Assembly: GCA_035222895.1 (NCBI GenBank)
Contig: JAVYIG010002538.1
Location: 62,001-126,000 of the forward strand
DNA from: Strongylocentrotus droebachiensis
Taxonomy: Eukaryota > Echinodermata > Echinoidea > Camarodonta > Strongylocentrotidae
DNA length: 64,000 nt
Direction: 5' to 3'
Shown here: positions 1-11,029 of the stretch, piece by piece
Numbering within the stretch: the first letter of the stretch is position 1
How the letters are laid out: each line of letters starts with the position of its first letter
Made by a program: the position numbers and the translations under genes
The notes under the pieces: generated by a model
The model's input: only the letters and a program-made list of their open reading frames with translations
Databases searched by the model: none
What the model was told of the DNA's origin: nothing

Positions 1-236
1 CAAATCATATGATAAATGTATTTTTATGTGAACACGTGGAAAGTAATCATGAATATGCATGCAATATGCAAACTTTTATTTTGCACCTTTTTGGGTTGTT
101 AGGGTTCATTTTTGTGGGAAGGGTGCAAAATCTTATATTGCACCCTTTTTTGAACCCCTTTTCCTTCAATAGGGTTCATTTTTATGTAAAGGGTGCAAAC
201 TCTTATTTTGCACCCTTTTTTGCACCCTTTTTTCTT
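1..236. repeat. Imperfect tandem repeat of TTTTGCACCCTTTTTT-type units
   Basis: Several imperfect copies of a unit containing TTGCACCCTTTTT alternate with AGGGTTCATTTTT and GGGTGCAAA, which is partly the reverse complement of the first. The short open frame across it is a by-product of the repeat. The block may continue left of the window. Confidence 0.6.
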
Positions 237-902
237 AGAGTGTAGACGGAATTCGATGAAGACCCTCCAGTTTTCTTTATAGGAAGAACGATTCCGACAC
301 GGACCACACTCTTAGATAAGGACGTGCAAAGTAAAACCTTTCTTTAGAACTCCAAGAGGATTATGCAGTGGAACCTTTGAAATGAGGCTCGCGAAGGAAT
401 AATCCACCGATATTTATTGATATGATCAATAAGAGATTTTAAATTAAATTTCGCTGTCATCCTGATAGAATGAATAGAAACCAAAGGAGCAATAAATCAA
501 TGTCAAGTTTAACCTGAACCAAGGCATCAGGATACGTAATTTTTGTTTGTCCTCATTTATTTGCACGTGGTTATCAATTCAATATTCTCAACCAAATTGG
601 TTTGATTCTCAAGATAAACTTTGTTGTTAACATTAAAACTTTATCATTGCTTAAACAAACTTTAGTGATACTTGCAGAACTGTTCAAGGTCTTAGAAGGA
701 GTATTGTTTTCTTCAAGGATGCACAATATCAAGAACTCTTTTCAGAACCATTTTTTCTGAATGCACTGAGGGAACTCCCATAATATCCAATATCCATTAT
801 GATATATTATATGAACTGCACATATGATTCTATATCTTTCATATTATGCACATTGATTATAATTTTTTTCTTTCAAGCCTGATGTCTACCTGATCATTAC
901 AC
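237..902 (-). other. 3' flank of R1, no gene seen
   Basis: Non-coding. About 540-900 is clearly similar to the 3' flanks of R2 (7730-8063) and R3 (12900-13306), including a shared stretch around CATTATGATATA. The short-form cassette was therefore duplicated together with its downstream DNA. Confidence 0.6.
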
Positions 903-2159
903 TTAAGCCCTTCTGTAAGAAAACACGAATGCTATGATGCTTACACCATGGGCTATGGTCGATACTACCAGTACTGCTAAGATATACGTTTCCATGGATA
1001 CCCCTTTATAGGTTCTTTCAGAATTTGATGAGGTATTAGACGCGATTTCCATAGTAGTGGAGGTAGAAGTAGAAAACATTGTAATAGCTGATACGATGAC
1101 GGTTACAGTGAGGTTATTGCATTCCAGAATTTCTGGTGAATGTGCTTGCCGTTGCTGATCGTTGCTAGATTCCGCAAGAAACGAAACGTTGCTAAACCGG
1201 TAGTCCAAATAATTTAGTTTATCCATGTTATGCAGGATCAAATTTGAGTGCTCATCCTCTTCAACGTAAAAGAAAACGATATGATGAATGTCAAACAAAG
1301 TATAATTTGTTGTAAATTCGAGAGGGATCAATTTTTCGTTAACACTATACCACCACGTAGGGGAAATATGCTTGCTTGGGATGCAACGCTCAAATACGAA
1401 CTGCTCGGTTTGTTTGTTTCGAATCGTTTGTTGCATCATGGATGGAAAATCACACGTCTTATTTGCATTCAACTGTCTATGAAAAACAAAACATTTGAAA
1501 GAAAATTCATTTTCAGCCAGTAATTTTTCCATTGTCACATAAACGCTGAAGGTATTTGTTATTTCCTTGTAGACATTGCCCCAACGGTTCATTCCGGTCT
1601 CCTCCTTTGATATTACACGTTCTCCAGCTGCAATCTCTGCGTAGTCTCCCTTATCAACCTGGACCCAACGACAAGACAACTCCACGTTACCCGTTGTATA
1701 GGAAAGGAGAGCGTTGCAAGTAGGGTCCGTGTTATATATTCTTAAGTTCAAATAGAACGATGTACAAACTGATTGAATCCCGTCGTAAATGTTAATGGTG
1801 TGAGTTCCTGAATCATTTTCTTGTGCGAATGTTATAGAAATAACAAACGTGTTGTCTTCGAGCCCTTCAACCAACGTATGACGTAGGTCACTCACATTGC
1901 TTATGAAACCATGACTGGAACTGTGGTATATCCCAATTAAAACATTTCGATCGGTTGTCCACCGAAGATCTTGCGTTTTTAGCAATGACTGTGCGACACG
2001 AAATGTAACGGAAACGCTTTGTTCGTTTATTCCGTAGACATTTTGATATTGGTCATTCACACAAACCTCCGTAGAAACAGGCTGCTGATAGAAAACATGC
2101 AGAATGAAAAGAAAAATATTTTTTTTCATGGTGAGAAACAAATGCTTTTCCGACAACAT
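903..2159 (-). CDS. R1: Ig-like type I membrane protein, short-tail form (subfamily 1)
   Basis: Intact single-exon frame of 418 aa. Seen: a hydrophobic signal peptide (about residues 11-30), a first Ig-like domain with NDSGTH and a Cys 14 residues after that Gly, and a second domain with ELSCRWVQVDKGD followed by further cysteines. Several N-x-S/T sites precede one membrane segment at about 391-413, and the tail is only SYRRA. The first Met is chosen because R2 aligns from the same point; Met11 is possible. The membrane segment has no acidic or basic residue but does contain a His. The ectodomain is closest to R2 and R8, yet the last 35 residues match R3, R6 and R7. Inferred role: cell-surface receptor, decoy or adaptor-coupled partner of long-tail relatives. 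No named family is recognised; Ig-like assignment rests on motif pattern only. Confidence 0.8.
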   Translation of the reverse strand: MLSEKHLFLTMKKNIFLFILHVFYQQPVSTEVCVNDQYQNVYGINEQSVSVTFRVAQSLLKTQDLRWTTDRNVLIGIYHSSSHGFISNVSDLRHTLVEGLEDNTFVISITFAQENDSGTHTINIYDGIQSVCTSFYLNLRIYNTDPTCNALLSYTTGNVELSCRWVQVDKGDYAEIAAGERVISKEETGMNRWGNVYKEITNTFSVYVTMEKLLAENEFSFKCFVFHRQLNANKTCDFPSMMQQTIRNKQTEQFVFERCIPSKHISPTWWYSVNEKLIPLEFTTNYTLFDIHHIVFFYVEEDEHSNLILHNMDKLNYLDYRFSNVSFLAESSNDQQRQAHSPEILECNNLTVTVIVSAITMFSTSTSTTMEIASNTSSNSERTYKGVSMETYILAVLVVSTIAHGVSIIAFVFSYRRA

Positions 2160-2257
2160 TCTTAATGTTTTGAGTTTGTGACCTGGGCTTGCAGACTCAA
2201 GTCAATCCTGAAACCATAGAGCAGAAATATATGTCATGATATAGCATGGAGACGTCC

Positions 2258-2339
2258 ATATATAAACCAATATATCTTTTGGAATATACTTTTAGAGCAT
2301 GACGCTGTTTTAACAACCAATAAACAAATCGTCCAATCA
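2258..2339 (-). promoter_or_regulatory. Putative core promoter of R1 (TATA-like plus inverted CCAAT)
   Basis: On the minus strand a GTTTATATAT element lies about 100 bp before the R1 start, and an inverted CCAAT box (CCAATCA on the plus strand, 2333-2339) lies about 175 bp before it. The same pair, in the same order and at similar spacing, precedes R2. Function is inferred from conservation and position. Confidence 0.35.
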
Positions 2340-3122
2340 CAGCTTTCCGATCCAATCACAAGTGACCACTTACATTTCGAGTGATTAATTGTGTTTGAAA
2401 CATTGTTTTTTGGAGGCGTTAACAGAAGAAAACGAACCAATTGTCTTTATTTCTTTATAAATGGAGTATAGATGTAGAATATCTTTTGCTTTCAGTTGTG
2501 TCACGTCTAAATCAGAGACATGGCATGAGGTCACTAGGTCTTATGTAGAATGTATGTGGTATCAGATCAACAATAGTAGATTAAAAATGTGTGCCTTTCA
2601 TTTATTTGTTACTTGGTATCACGTGTTTTCCATTGATTTTTCCATTAATGTTAAGTGAGTTTTAATTGATTGGAGAGTCTCCATCTGATCTCTCGTGATA
2701 TCTCAGTCACTCCCTAGTCGGAGTACAAACTAACCCGAACCGACCGATTCCTGGTCATTAATGGTAATGCAATTCTTTTATCTATCAACAAGGTTTGGTA
2801 TCGGTCTCGTCTGTTTTACTGAGGTGTTAGACACACCCCTTATTCATGTCATCTCTGAAACATTCAATACATGTAAAAACAAGTATTACGACTCACAATA
2901 TCACCCTGTCAAAATGATGCTGAAATGTGAACAAAGATCAATGTGTAATCATGATCATCATTCATGGCTTAAAGGTAATACAAAGTTTTGGGAGATTTTG
3001 AAAATTGGGTGGATAGTGAATCTTTACAATTTTGATATATTTGGATGCCCCTGTGGATGTATTATAAGCACTAAAAAAATTAGCCCCTAAAACACTTCTG
3101 TTTTCGAGAAAAATTGAATATA

Positions 3123-3151
3123 AAAATTTACCGGTGCTCCCGGTAAATTTT
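3123..3151. other. Perfect inverted repeat, 12-bp stem with 5-nt loop
   Basis: AAAATTTACCGG, loop TGCTC, CCGGTAAATTTT. No adjacent gene explains it. It could be a mobile-element end or a chance palindrome. Confidence 0.5.
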
Positions 3152-4689
3152 GATAAATTTCAAATAGCGCCTATGGCCGTACAATGGTAGCTGCGACCAT
3201 GAAAATCTCAGAATATGTAGTTGGGATATATAATTTCCAAACGGGAATAGCTAATCGGTCGATTTTAGTCAAGAAACATTGTTTCATAGTTAAATTAATA
3301 TCTTGACCTTGAGAGGGAGCTATACAACATAAATAGTTTATTATTTATAATTTCATAACTTTAGACTCGATTTCAACCGCGAGAACGATCAATGTATATT
3401 GTAGGAACGTATATGCTTCCAATATGTTAATTTGAACCAAATTCATGACCCCATACCAAAACTTTGTAATACCTTTAAGGCAGAGCGAAACCCATTCTCC
3501 AGGGGCGTGAGTAGAAACAAAATCAAGAAGATATTACTAAAAATTTATTCAAAGTTCAAGTAAAGTGACTAGCCCAAATCAGATTGTGCTCTAATCTCAA
3601 AAACGTCTACATTATTGTCGGTACATGTATTTGTTTGTTCATTAAACAAGAAGCCCGTTCAATTGCTTTGAAAATTACTTGGTGTGCCTGTCTTTAATTA
3701 AACGATATTCATTATAGCATTTTCTTGGGCATTCAAGCGGAGCTAGAAGCTTAACGTACCCCGATGTTGTTTTAGAATTAATGCAATATGATTTAAAAAA
3801 ACCACTTTGGCCCTCCTCGGCTTGCTCGGGTTGATTTTTTAGACTTGTCCGATAGATGTTGCGCGCCCGACAAACCTCCCCTGCCATTCAAGCCCCCATA
3901 TCCTAAATAGACTGTGAATTAATGAGAATGAACATTACTTCAACGGTTTATGTTTTTTCTCCTGAAAGGCATTGGTAAAATGTATATCTATTTTAATCAA
4001 TCCGGATTGACTAATGTCCATGCCTACGTCATTTGCACATTCTTATCTATACATCATTTTCTTTTAATGACAGTAGTACCATTGAATATTTATATCATTA
4101 ATTATGAAAATCATTGTGTACCTTTCTGCCTCCTCTCTCTCTCCCTCTTTGTCAACTGGTTCTAATTGTACGCCTGTTTGAGTCTGATTTTGTATTACTT
4201 GTTATCCGCCATGTTGATTTTCATGTAGCCATACAGCCATCTCTGTTGGTATTTATTTATTTCAGTTGATAGATACTTCACTCTATGTTTATGTAATTTA
4301 GTATTTTTGAAGGAGTTTGAGCTTACTTGTAAATTTGTTATCTCTTATTATCAGCTCTCTGGCCTTAACGCTGTTAGCCCTTTACATTCTTTTACCCAAT
4401 TATGCATACTCCCTTCATACTATCACCTATCATACCATCGTGCCAAAAACCTTATCTCTATGATCTGAGAAATAGTTAAAGTTTTGGGTGTATTGGAGGG
4501 GCCTGAAACTTTAAATGCTTTTTAATATGGTGCTATAACAATGCTATTAATAATCATCATCATAGTCATCATTATCTTATATTATGGTAGATTCTTATGA
4601 TCCATATGTTTGAAATTCAATCATATAGGCTACCCATGATTGAGAGTTGATATAAATAAACTTTACAACTTTACACCATAAAAATATCG

Positions 4690-4775
4690 AAAAGGTAGCG
4701 CTCCTTGATATCGAACCCGTCACGTGGTACTTTTAAGACATAACCTAACACATTTGCCATCTAACAGGGTAGGAT
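4690..4775 (-). repeat. Possible degenerate tRNA-derived SINE head
   Basis: Read on the minus strand, GGGTTCGATATC resembles a polymerase III B box, with a TTAGATGGC-like A-box region about 40 bp earlier. The acceptor stem does not pair, so a functional tRNA is unlikely. Confidence 0.25.
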
Positions 4776-4869
4776 GAACGTGAGATTATTATCCTTTCTT
4801 TTTAAATGGTAAAAGTGCACCCTTTCAGGTTCCATATTTTACCCCTTTAAAAATCAAAAATTGAAATAC

Positions 4870-6450
4870 AGTGTTATTCGTTGATATTGGGAGAGATACT
4901 AATTTAAACTCATGACGCAAAACACAGTTGAATACAACGACGCAGAGATAAGAAACAATAACAAATTGAACATGTTGAATATATCAAATTGTGATTTATT
5001 TGTTCATTTAGCATGATATTTAAAAAAGGCAATTGTATATACAATCAAACAGGTTGAACGCAACGCCTTTATATCAAATTCACTTGGTTTTTAATGATGA
5101 ATTCCTCATCGGATTACACTAAAGACTCTGACTAGCTCTCAAACCTAGTTGTCACGTATCTAAAACAATCGCCGTTTCACAGAGTTTCGCCATTTATACA
5201 TAGATACAAAAGTCCTTGTAACGAAACCAGAAGTTACATTAAAAATTAGCCTCTCATGCGGCATTCTTAGAATTATTATGAGTACTTTCCGATACTATAT
5301 ACACAAAATTAATTAATTTGTTTGTAGATGGGAATGAAGACATATTATAACAATAAGAACAATAGATTGAATTTCTCCACGAAACCAGGGTTTATTAAAG
5401 GTTATTTATACGTGATTGTGTGATGTTTACCCATTCATCTTTAAATGGAGCATTTATATTTTGTTGATGCCAAATACATTGACTGCATAAATCACTGCAT
5501 TTATACATAACTGTCGTGTTTGTTTTCTTCAGACAACGGGGTGTACTTTTAAGGCTACATCTATACATAATACATCTTGGCTTATAATACTAAACCTTAC
5601 ACAGCCTAGCTGTCAACTAACTACATGTAAAGCCATGTGGTTAGTTGAAAATTAGCTCAGCAAGATTTTATGAATATGGACCCTGATCACTGGAAGCTTG
5701 TATTAAGATATATGACTATAATGAGTAGGTAGCGCTACAATTTGAGAGATTTTTGTATGTCATTCTCGTCTATTCACAATCATGATAATGGTTACAAAAA
5801 AGTACTTATAATATGACCACAATGTGCAGATAATAATTAACTTGGCAAGTATTTATACACATACTCAACACACACACGCTCACAACCCATACACGCTCAC
5901 CACGTACATGTATACATTCGCACTCACACACCCATATTTGGGTGATTTTTGTTACGGTGATCTGTCGAAGTACACATGGACACCTGAAATGCTTGACATA
6001 TTAACAGACAAATAAAAGCTACCCTACAGAAGCAATCAAATTCTTAATGAAGTGTGCACTTATATCATCTGTTTTTATATTATTTGTACACAGTGAGAAC
6101 CTTGTACAGTATTAATCATTGGTTATTTTGTTTATCTAAACGTTTGAGTGTAAATTACGAACTGTATGTAACAACATTTACCTCTTACTTTGTCACACAA
6201 GGATCGGGGGGGGGGGGGGGGGGTGTTTCATAATAATATTTGTAATATTTGGAAACAGTTACATCGACAAACTCTAAATTCAATAAATTTCAAGAAAACA
6301 CTAATTCTCTCACTACCTCTTCCACGTTACACAGTACTTTAATTGTGTGCAGAGTTGCATTTTTTAAACAATATTGAGGACAAAATATGTGTTAATATAC
6401 ATACACGGAATTAAGTACGAACCTTTGGTAGGATACGCCTGAATGCTTTA
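4870..6450. repeat. Intergenic segmental duplicate, copy 1 (also 11030-12490; partly 42000-42770)
   Basis: Shares ordered stretches with 11030-12490: GGGAGAGATACTAA, GACGCAAAA, the AGCGCTACNATTT word and the CACACGCTCA block. The 42-kb copy is the 3' flank of R9, so this DNA probably once followed an R9-like long gene. It contains an 18-bp poly-G run at 6206-6223. Confidence 0.55.
6206..6223. repeat. Poly-G tract (18 bp)
   Basis: Uninterrupted G run; it could be length-polymorphic or an assembly weak point. Confidence 0.8.
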
Positions 6451-8063
6451 CATACATCGCAATATAAGAATAATTTAAATAAAATGAAAGGAAAGGTACT
6501 GAAGGTGAACGTTTATACACATAAGCAATAGTTTGTTTAATCAATGGTGTCTTAATATTGGTATTTACTGATACTTAACCTTTGGCGGTTATAATTAATG
6601 ATGCAACCCGGTAGATTTAAACGCATTTCGTCACTGTGATGGAGGCGGGGTCTAAATGTCTCTTCCTTTGGTTTCGGTCATGAAATGTTTTGGGTCTTTC
6701 TTACTTTTGCAGCTCACTGTTATAACCACTTGTCAATCGAACCCATTTCATAACTAGCGAATGTAAAGTGCAAATTTGAATTAAAACAGTATACTCTTCG
6801 ACAAAACAGAAGAAAAAGAAAAGAAAGATGAGTTATTATCTTGATTGATATTTGGATGGTACCTGTGATCAGAATCCTCCCATGCTGAAATCAAAACTTC
6901 AGTCATCTCAGAGATCAATTATTGTTCAGTCGTGATTTATAACCGACTGAATAGTTGCTATCTTTATTGAAAAGAAAACTTTTAAACCATATCTCTACCC
7001 CGCGACTTGGCACAATTCAGATTGTGTAACATGTTTAAGCATTAAACGATTTCTTAATACCAAATAAATCTGATAATTCTGCCAATTCTGTACAAATACA
7101 GATCAAGAACATTAATACATGAAATTATATGATATACAACTCTGTGGCTCGGAGCTGGAATTCGCTATCAATTATATGCTATGATTTAATTTGCAATAAA
7201 CATATATCAGAGACCAAAGCAGTTTCCCCTTCATCTCTTCTCATGAAAAGGCATGGAATATATTGATGTGTAATACAAAATATGAATATATGGTAACAAT
7301 TTTGATGTGACATAATACGTTAAATGTTACAAAGGATACAGTCATTGCGAATTATCAGACGTTGTCATAAATATGTTACAGATTTTAGACGTAAACGGAA
7401 TTCAATGAAGACCCTCCAGTTTTCTTTATAGGATAAACGATTTCAACACCGGCCACACTCTTTAATAGATAAGGACGTGCAAAGTAGAACCTGACTTTAG
7501 AACCTTGAGAGGATTATACAGAGGAACCCTTGTAATAAGGTTAATGAAGGAATAATCAACCGACTTTAATAATAATAATAGTAATAATCCATCATAAAAG
7601 AGTTTAGATTCATTTTCGCTGTCACCCTGATAGAATGAATGAAAACGGAAGGAATAATTAATAGAAATCAAGTTCTCCCCGAGCAAGGCATCAATATTCG
7701 GCATCAATATACATAAGTATTTGCATTATTTATTTGCATATGGTTATCAATTCTATATTCACGAAATAGTTCAAAGATAACACCTTTCCCCAAATTTGTG
7801 GATTCTTTAAATAAATTTGTTGTCAATATTAAAATGTTTTCATTGCTTAAAGAAACTTTACTGAATCTTCAACTGTTCAAGGTTCTTAGGAAGAGAACCC
7901 ATGCGCAACACCAAGATCTCTTTTTTGCTAAGAGTGCACTCCCATAATATCCAATATCCATTATGATATAATATACAAACTGAACATATGATTCTATATA
8001 TTTCATATTATCTACATTTATCGCCATTTTTTGTCATGCCTGATGTATACCCAATCCGTACAC
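6451..8063. other. Intergenic DNA between R1 and R2; 3' flank of R2 at the right
   Basis: No gene. Around 6620-6680 a stretch beginning ACGCATTTCGTCACTGTG resembles the 3' flanks of R6 (27370) and R7 (30120), a mosaic leftover. About 7370-8063 matches the left flank of R1 (240-900). An (AAT)n run sits near 7570. Confidence 0.45.
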
Positions 8064-9317
8064 TTAAGCCCTTCTGTAAGAAAACACGAATGCTATGATG
8101 CTTACACCATGGGCTATGGTCGATACTACCAGTACTGATATGAGCCATGTTTCCATGAATACCGCTTTCTCATAGCTTCTTTCAGAGGCCATGTCGGTAA
8201 ATGGAGCATTAGGCGTAGTGTAAGTAGACGTAGAAGTCATTTTAAGAGCTGTTACGATGACGGTCAGAGTGAGGTAGTTGCATTGCAGATTTACTGCTGA
8301 ATGTGCTTGCTGATGTGTGTAGTTGCTATATTCTGCAAGAAATGAAATGTTCCTTAACCGGTAGTCCCATACATTTATATTTTCCATGCTATGTACAATC
8401 ACATTTGAGTGATCACCCTCTTTTCCGTAAAAGAAAAAGACATGATGTATGTTAGACAAAGTATGATTTCTGGCAAATTCGAGTGGTATCAATTCTCCAT
8501 CAACACTGTACCACCAAGTGAGGGAAATACGCTCACTTGGGACGCAACGTTCAAGTATGAACTGCTTGGTTTCTTCGTTCCGAATCGTGTGTTGCATTAT
8601 TGATGGAAAATCACATGTTTTAGTTACATTCTTCTGTCTATAAAATACTAAACATTTGAAAGGAAATTCATTTCCAGCAAGAAACTTTTCTTTTGTCACG
8701 TAAGCGCTGAAGATATTTGTTATTTCCTTGTAGACATAACCCAAATAGTTCATCCCAGTCTCCTTGGATACCACACTTTCTCCAGCTACAATCTGTGCGT
8801 AGTCTCCTTTATCAACCTGGATCCAGCGACAAGACAACTCTACCTTACCCATTGAACGGTAAAGAAGAGCATTACAAGTGGGGTCGGTATTGTCAATTCT
8901 TAAAGTTAGTCGGAGAACCAAACAAACTGATCGAAACCCGTCGTAAATGTGAATAGTGTGCGCGCCTGAATCATTTTCTCGTGCGAATTTTATAGATAGT
9001 TCAAATGTGTTGTTTTCGAATCCTTCAACCAATGAATAACGTTTATTGCTGACAAAGCGTACGAAATCTTGACTGTAACTGTGGTATATGCCAATTAAAA
9101 TATTCCAATTTTTCGTCCACCGAAGATATTGCGTCTCTTGCAATGACTATCCGACACGAAATGTAACGGAAACATTTCGGTGTTGAATTCCTCTGAAAGT
9201 CTGATACTGGTACTCACAACTTTGTTTCGTAGAAATAGACTGCTGACAGAAAGCATGCGAAATGAGAAGAAGTAGAAATGGTATCATGATGAGGATCAAA
9301 TCCTTTTTCGAGAACAT
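8064..9317 (-). pseudogene. R2: short-tail form (subfamily 1), one premature stop
   Basis: Aligns end to end with R1. The frame starts with ATG at 9317 and a good signal peptide beginning MFSKKDLILIM. It stays in frame throughout but has TAG at 9147-9149, where R1 has a Gln codon (CAG). No frameshift is seen: 417 codons plus stop. After the stop it keeps NDSGAH, LSCRWIQVDKGD, the cysteines, and a membrane segment with the tail SYRRA. No ATG lies just after the stop, so translation would yield about 56 residues. One nonsense change suggests recent loss, an allele that is intact in other individuals, or a sequencing error. Confidence 0.75.
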
Positions 9318-9428
9318 TCTAAATGTTCAGTTTGTGAGCTAATTTGCGTGCAAAGAGTAGGAACTCAGATTTACCGTTTCGCCGTCTCACTCCAATCCCG
9401 AAAGTTTAGATCAGAGATACTCGTTATG

Positions 9429-9525
9429 ATATATAAACAAGTATCCAATTTACCAATTTATCTTTTGGAAGGGATTTTAAGAGCATAACGCCGTTTCATT
9501 AACCTATTAAAAATCGCCCAATCAC
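9429..9525 (-). promoter_or_regulatory. Putative core promoter of R2 (TATA-like plus inverted CCAAT)
   Basis: GTTTATATAT on the minus strand about 112 bp before the R2 start, and CCAATCAC on the plus strand at 9518-9525. Both match the elements before R1. Confidence 0.3.
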
Positions 9526-9909
9526 AGCTTGACAAGTGCCCGCTCTTATGCTAGAGGCGTGAAGAGCAACCACTTCAGATCTTTTAATGTCATAAAATCC
9601 TTTGTCTTACTTTCTTTTCATATTAAACATAGATACAGAATAGCAATGGTTTCAGTTGTAACGCTCTTGAGGAAATCAAGTGTCAGATTTTGATCTTTAA
9701 TTGGTAACTAGGCCGAAATGCCAAATCATAGCTTAATTAATCAGCCCGTCACACGTGACCACTTTTTTTGTTATTGTGATGTTTTATTGAGTTTATTGGT
9801 TTTACATTCACATGCAGATACAATACAGATAACAAAAATATACATACAAGAAATATATAACTATTATACAGTAGGCTTACGGTTGCACCATCTGAGACAG
9901 AGGAAGGAT

Positions 9910-10050
9910 TGGAAAGTCCTGAAAAGGACTCTCGATAATCTTTCTTTCTTGAGGTGGTGTGTAGTCCTGACAAGGACTGTTCGTGTAGTCTTGAAAACGA
10001 CTGTTGCTTATCTTTTTTTTTAGCTTATAGTTCTCGGGAGAACTATAGCG
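9910..10050. repeat. Cluster of short hairpins on a 24-bp period
   Basis: AGTCCT-GAAA-AGGACT at 9915-9930, AGTCCT-GACA-AGGACT at 9963-9978 and a one-mismatch version at 9987-10002; spacings are 48 and 24 bp. A 10-bp-stem palindrome follows at 10026-10047 (TATAGTTCTC, GG, GAGAACTATA). On the minus strand the first reads AGTCCT-TTTC-AGGACT, the geometry of a histone mRNA 3' stem-loop (6-bp stem, 4-nt pyrimidine-rich loop), though no histone gene is near. Confidence 0.6.
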
Positions 10051-10610
10051 CCGGTTGGAGAGGAGTGGTGGCGAGAGTGAAAAATCATCTGCTTTAGGCG
10101 TGAAGACTAACAAATTAACCACTTAAAAAACATTTTCCTGATTATCTTTTTTAAAAGTCCATTGATCAATGAATCCATAAATGTTTTTATCTATTGACCG
10201 ATACATTTTCTCTCTTCCTGTTCGACTTTGGATCTGTATGTGAGCATGGCCTGAACAACACGTTAAATAATAAAATTAAGGGTCTTTATATTAAGTATAC
10301 ATTCAGTGATTTGCCTTGTATTTTTCCTTTATAAATTTTGTTTGTAGGCCCTATGTATTTTAGCCTTTGATTATTTTTTTGATTAGAGAATAAATAAAGA
10401 CTGAAATATTTAATTGAAATGTTATATCTTTTCTTTTAGAAAGACGTTTATCAACTTTATCAACTTTGACCAGTCTCTCCATCAATCGTCATGCGTACTT
10501 TATATGCAGACAGAAGGCCCCATCTATGAAATGAATTCGCTTTAAAAACAGTAAAACCATTATACAGTCATAACTGACGATAAAATTTGAAATTCAATAT
10601 GTACCTCCAC

Positions 10611-10668
10611 GTTTCTCCTCTCTCTCTCTCTTTCTCTCTCAATTTCTCTGTCTATTTCTCTCTCTCTC
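10611..10668. repeat. (TC)n microsatellite
   Basis: Interrupted TC dinucleotide tract. Confidence 0.8.
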
Positions 10669-11029
10669 AATCAATCAACTTGTTATAATTGAACACCAGA
10701 TGAGGCCTTTTTATTTTGCTATTTGTCTATTGCTTATTCATCTTCAATGTTCATTTTCATGTTGCCATTTTCTGCGTTATGTCACTTTTTCTCCTTACTT
10801 TGTCCTTATCTTTCTCTGCATATATGAATTCGCCCTCTGTCTGTTAATGCATTTAATTGTTTCTGTTTGTAGGGGTTTCAGCTTTCTCATCATTTTTTGT
10901 TATATTTAAGCTCTTGCGTCACCTTCTGGCCCGTACTTTTATTGACCCGTCATACCATCACCTTCGCATGGAGATTGACAGTCTAGAACAGTTCACATCA
11001 TGACACTCTGGGTGTATTGGAGGGGTCTA

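Larger units (their letters stand above)
2460..4869. other. Intergenic DNA, no gene recognised
   Basis: Only short random frames. It holds a perfect 12-bp-stem hairpin (3123-3151) and a possible old tRNA-derived SINE (about 4690-4775). A 70-codon minus frame at 3675-3887 has no recognisable motif and was not called. Confidence 0.5.
9650..11029. other. Intergenic DNA upstream of R2, no gene
   Basis: Contains the hairpin cluster at 9910-10050 and a (TC)n-rich tract at 10611-10668. Overlapping frames near 9718-10122 exist on both strands only because of the repeated hairpin units. Confidence 0.5.

Noticed and set aside
3675-3887. 70-codon minus-strand frame
   Set aside because: No motif, no recognised family and no conserved copy in the window.
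8064-9143. R2 as an intact 359-aa gene
   Set aside because: The frame begins with TTG, not ATG, and lacks the signal peptide. The missing part lies in phase upstream behind a TAG.
9718-10122. Overlapping frames on both strands
   Set aside because: They are produced by the 24-bp hairpin repeat and have no protein-like composition.
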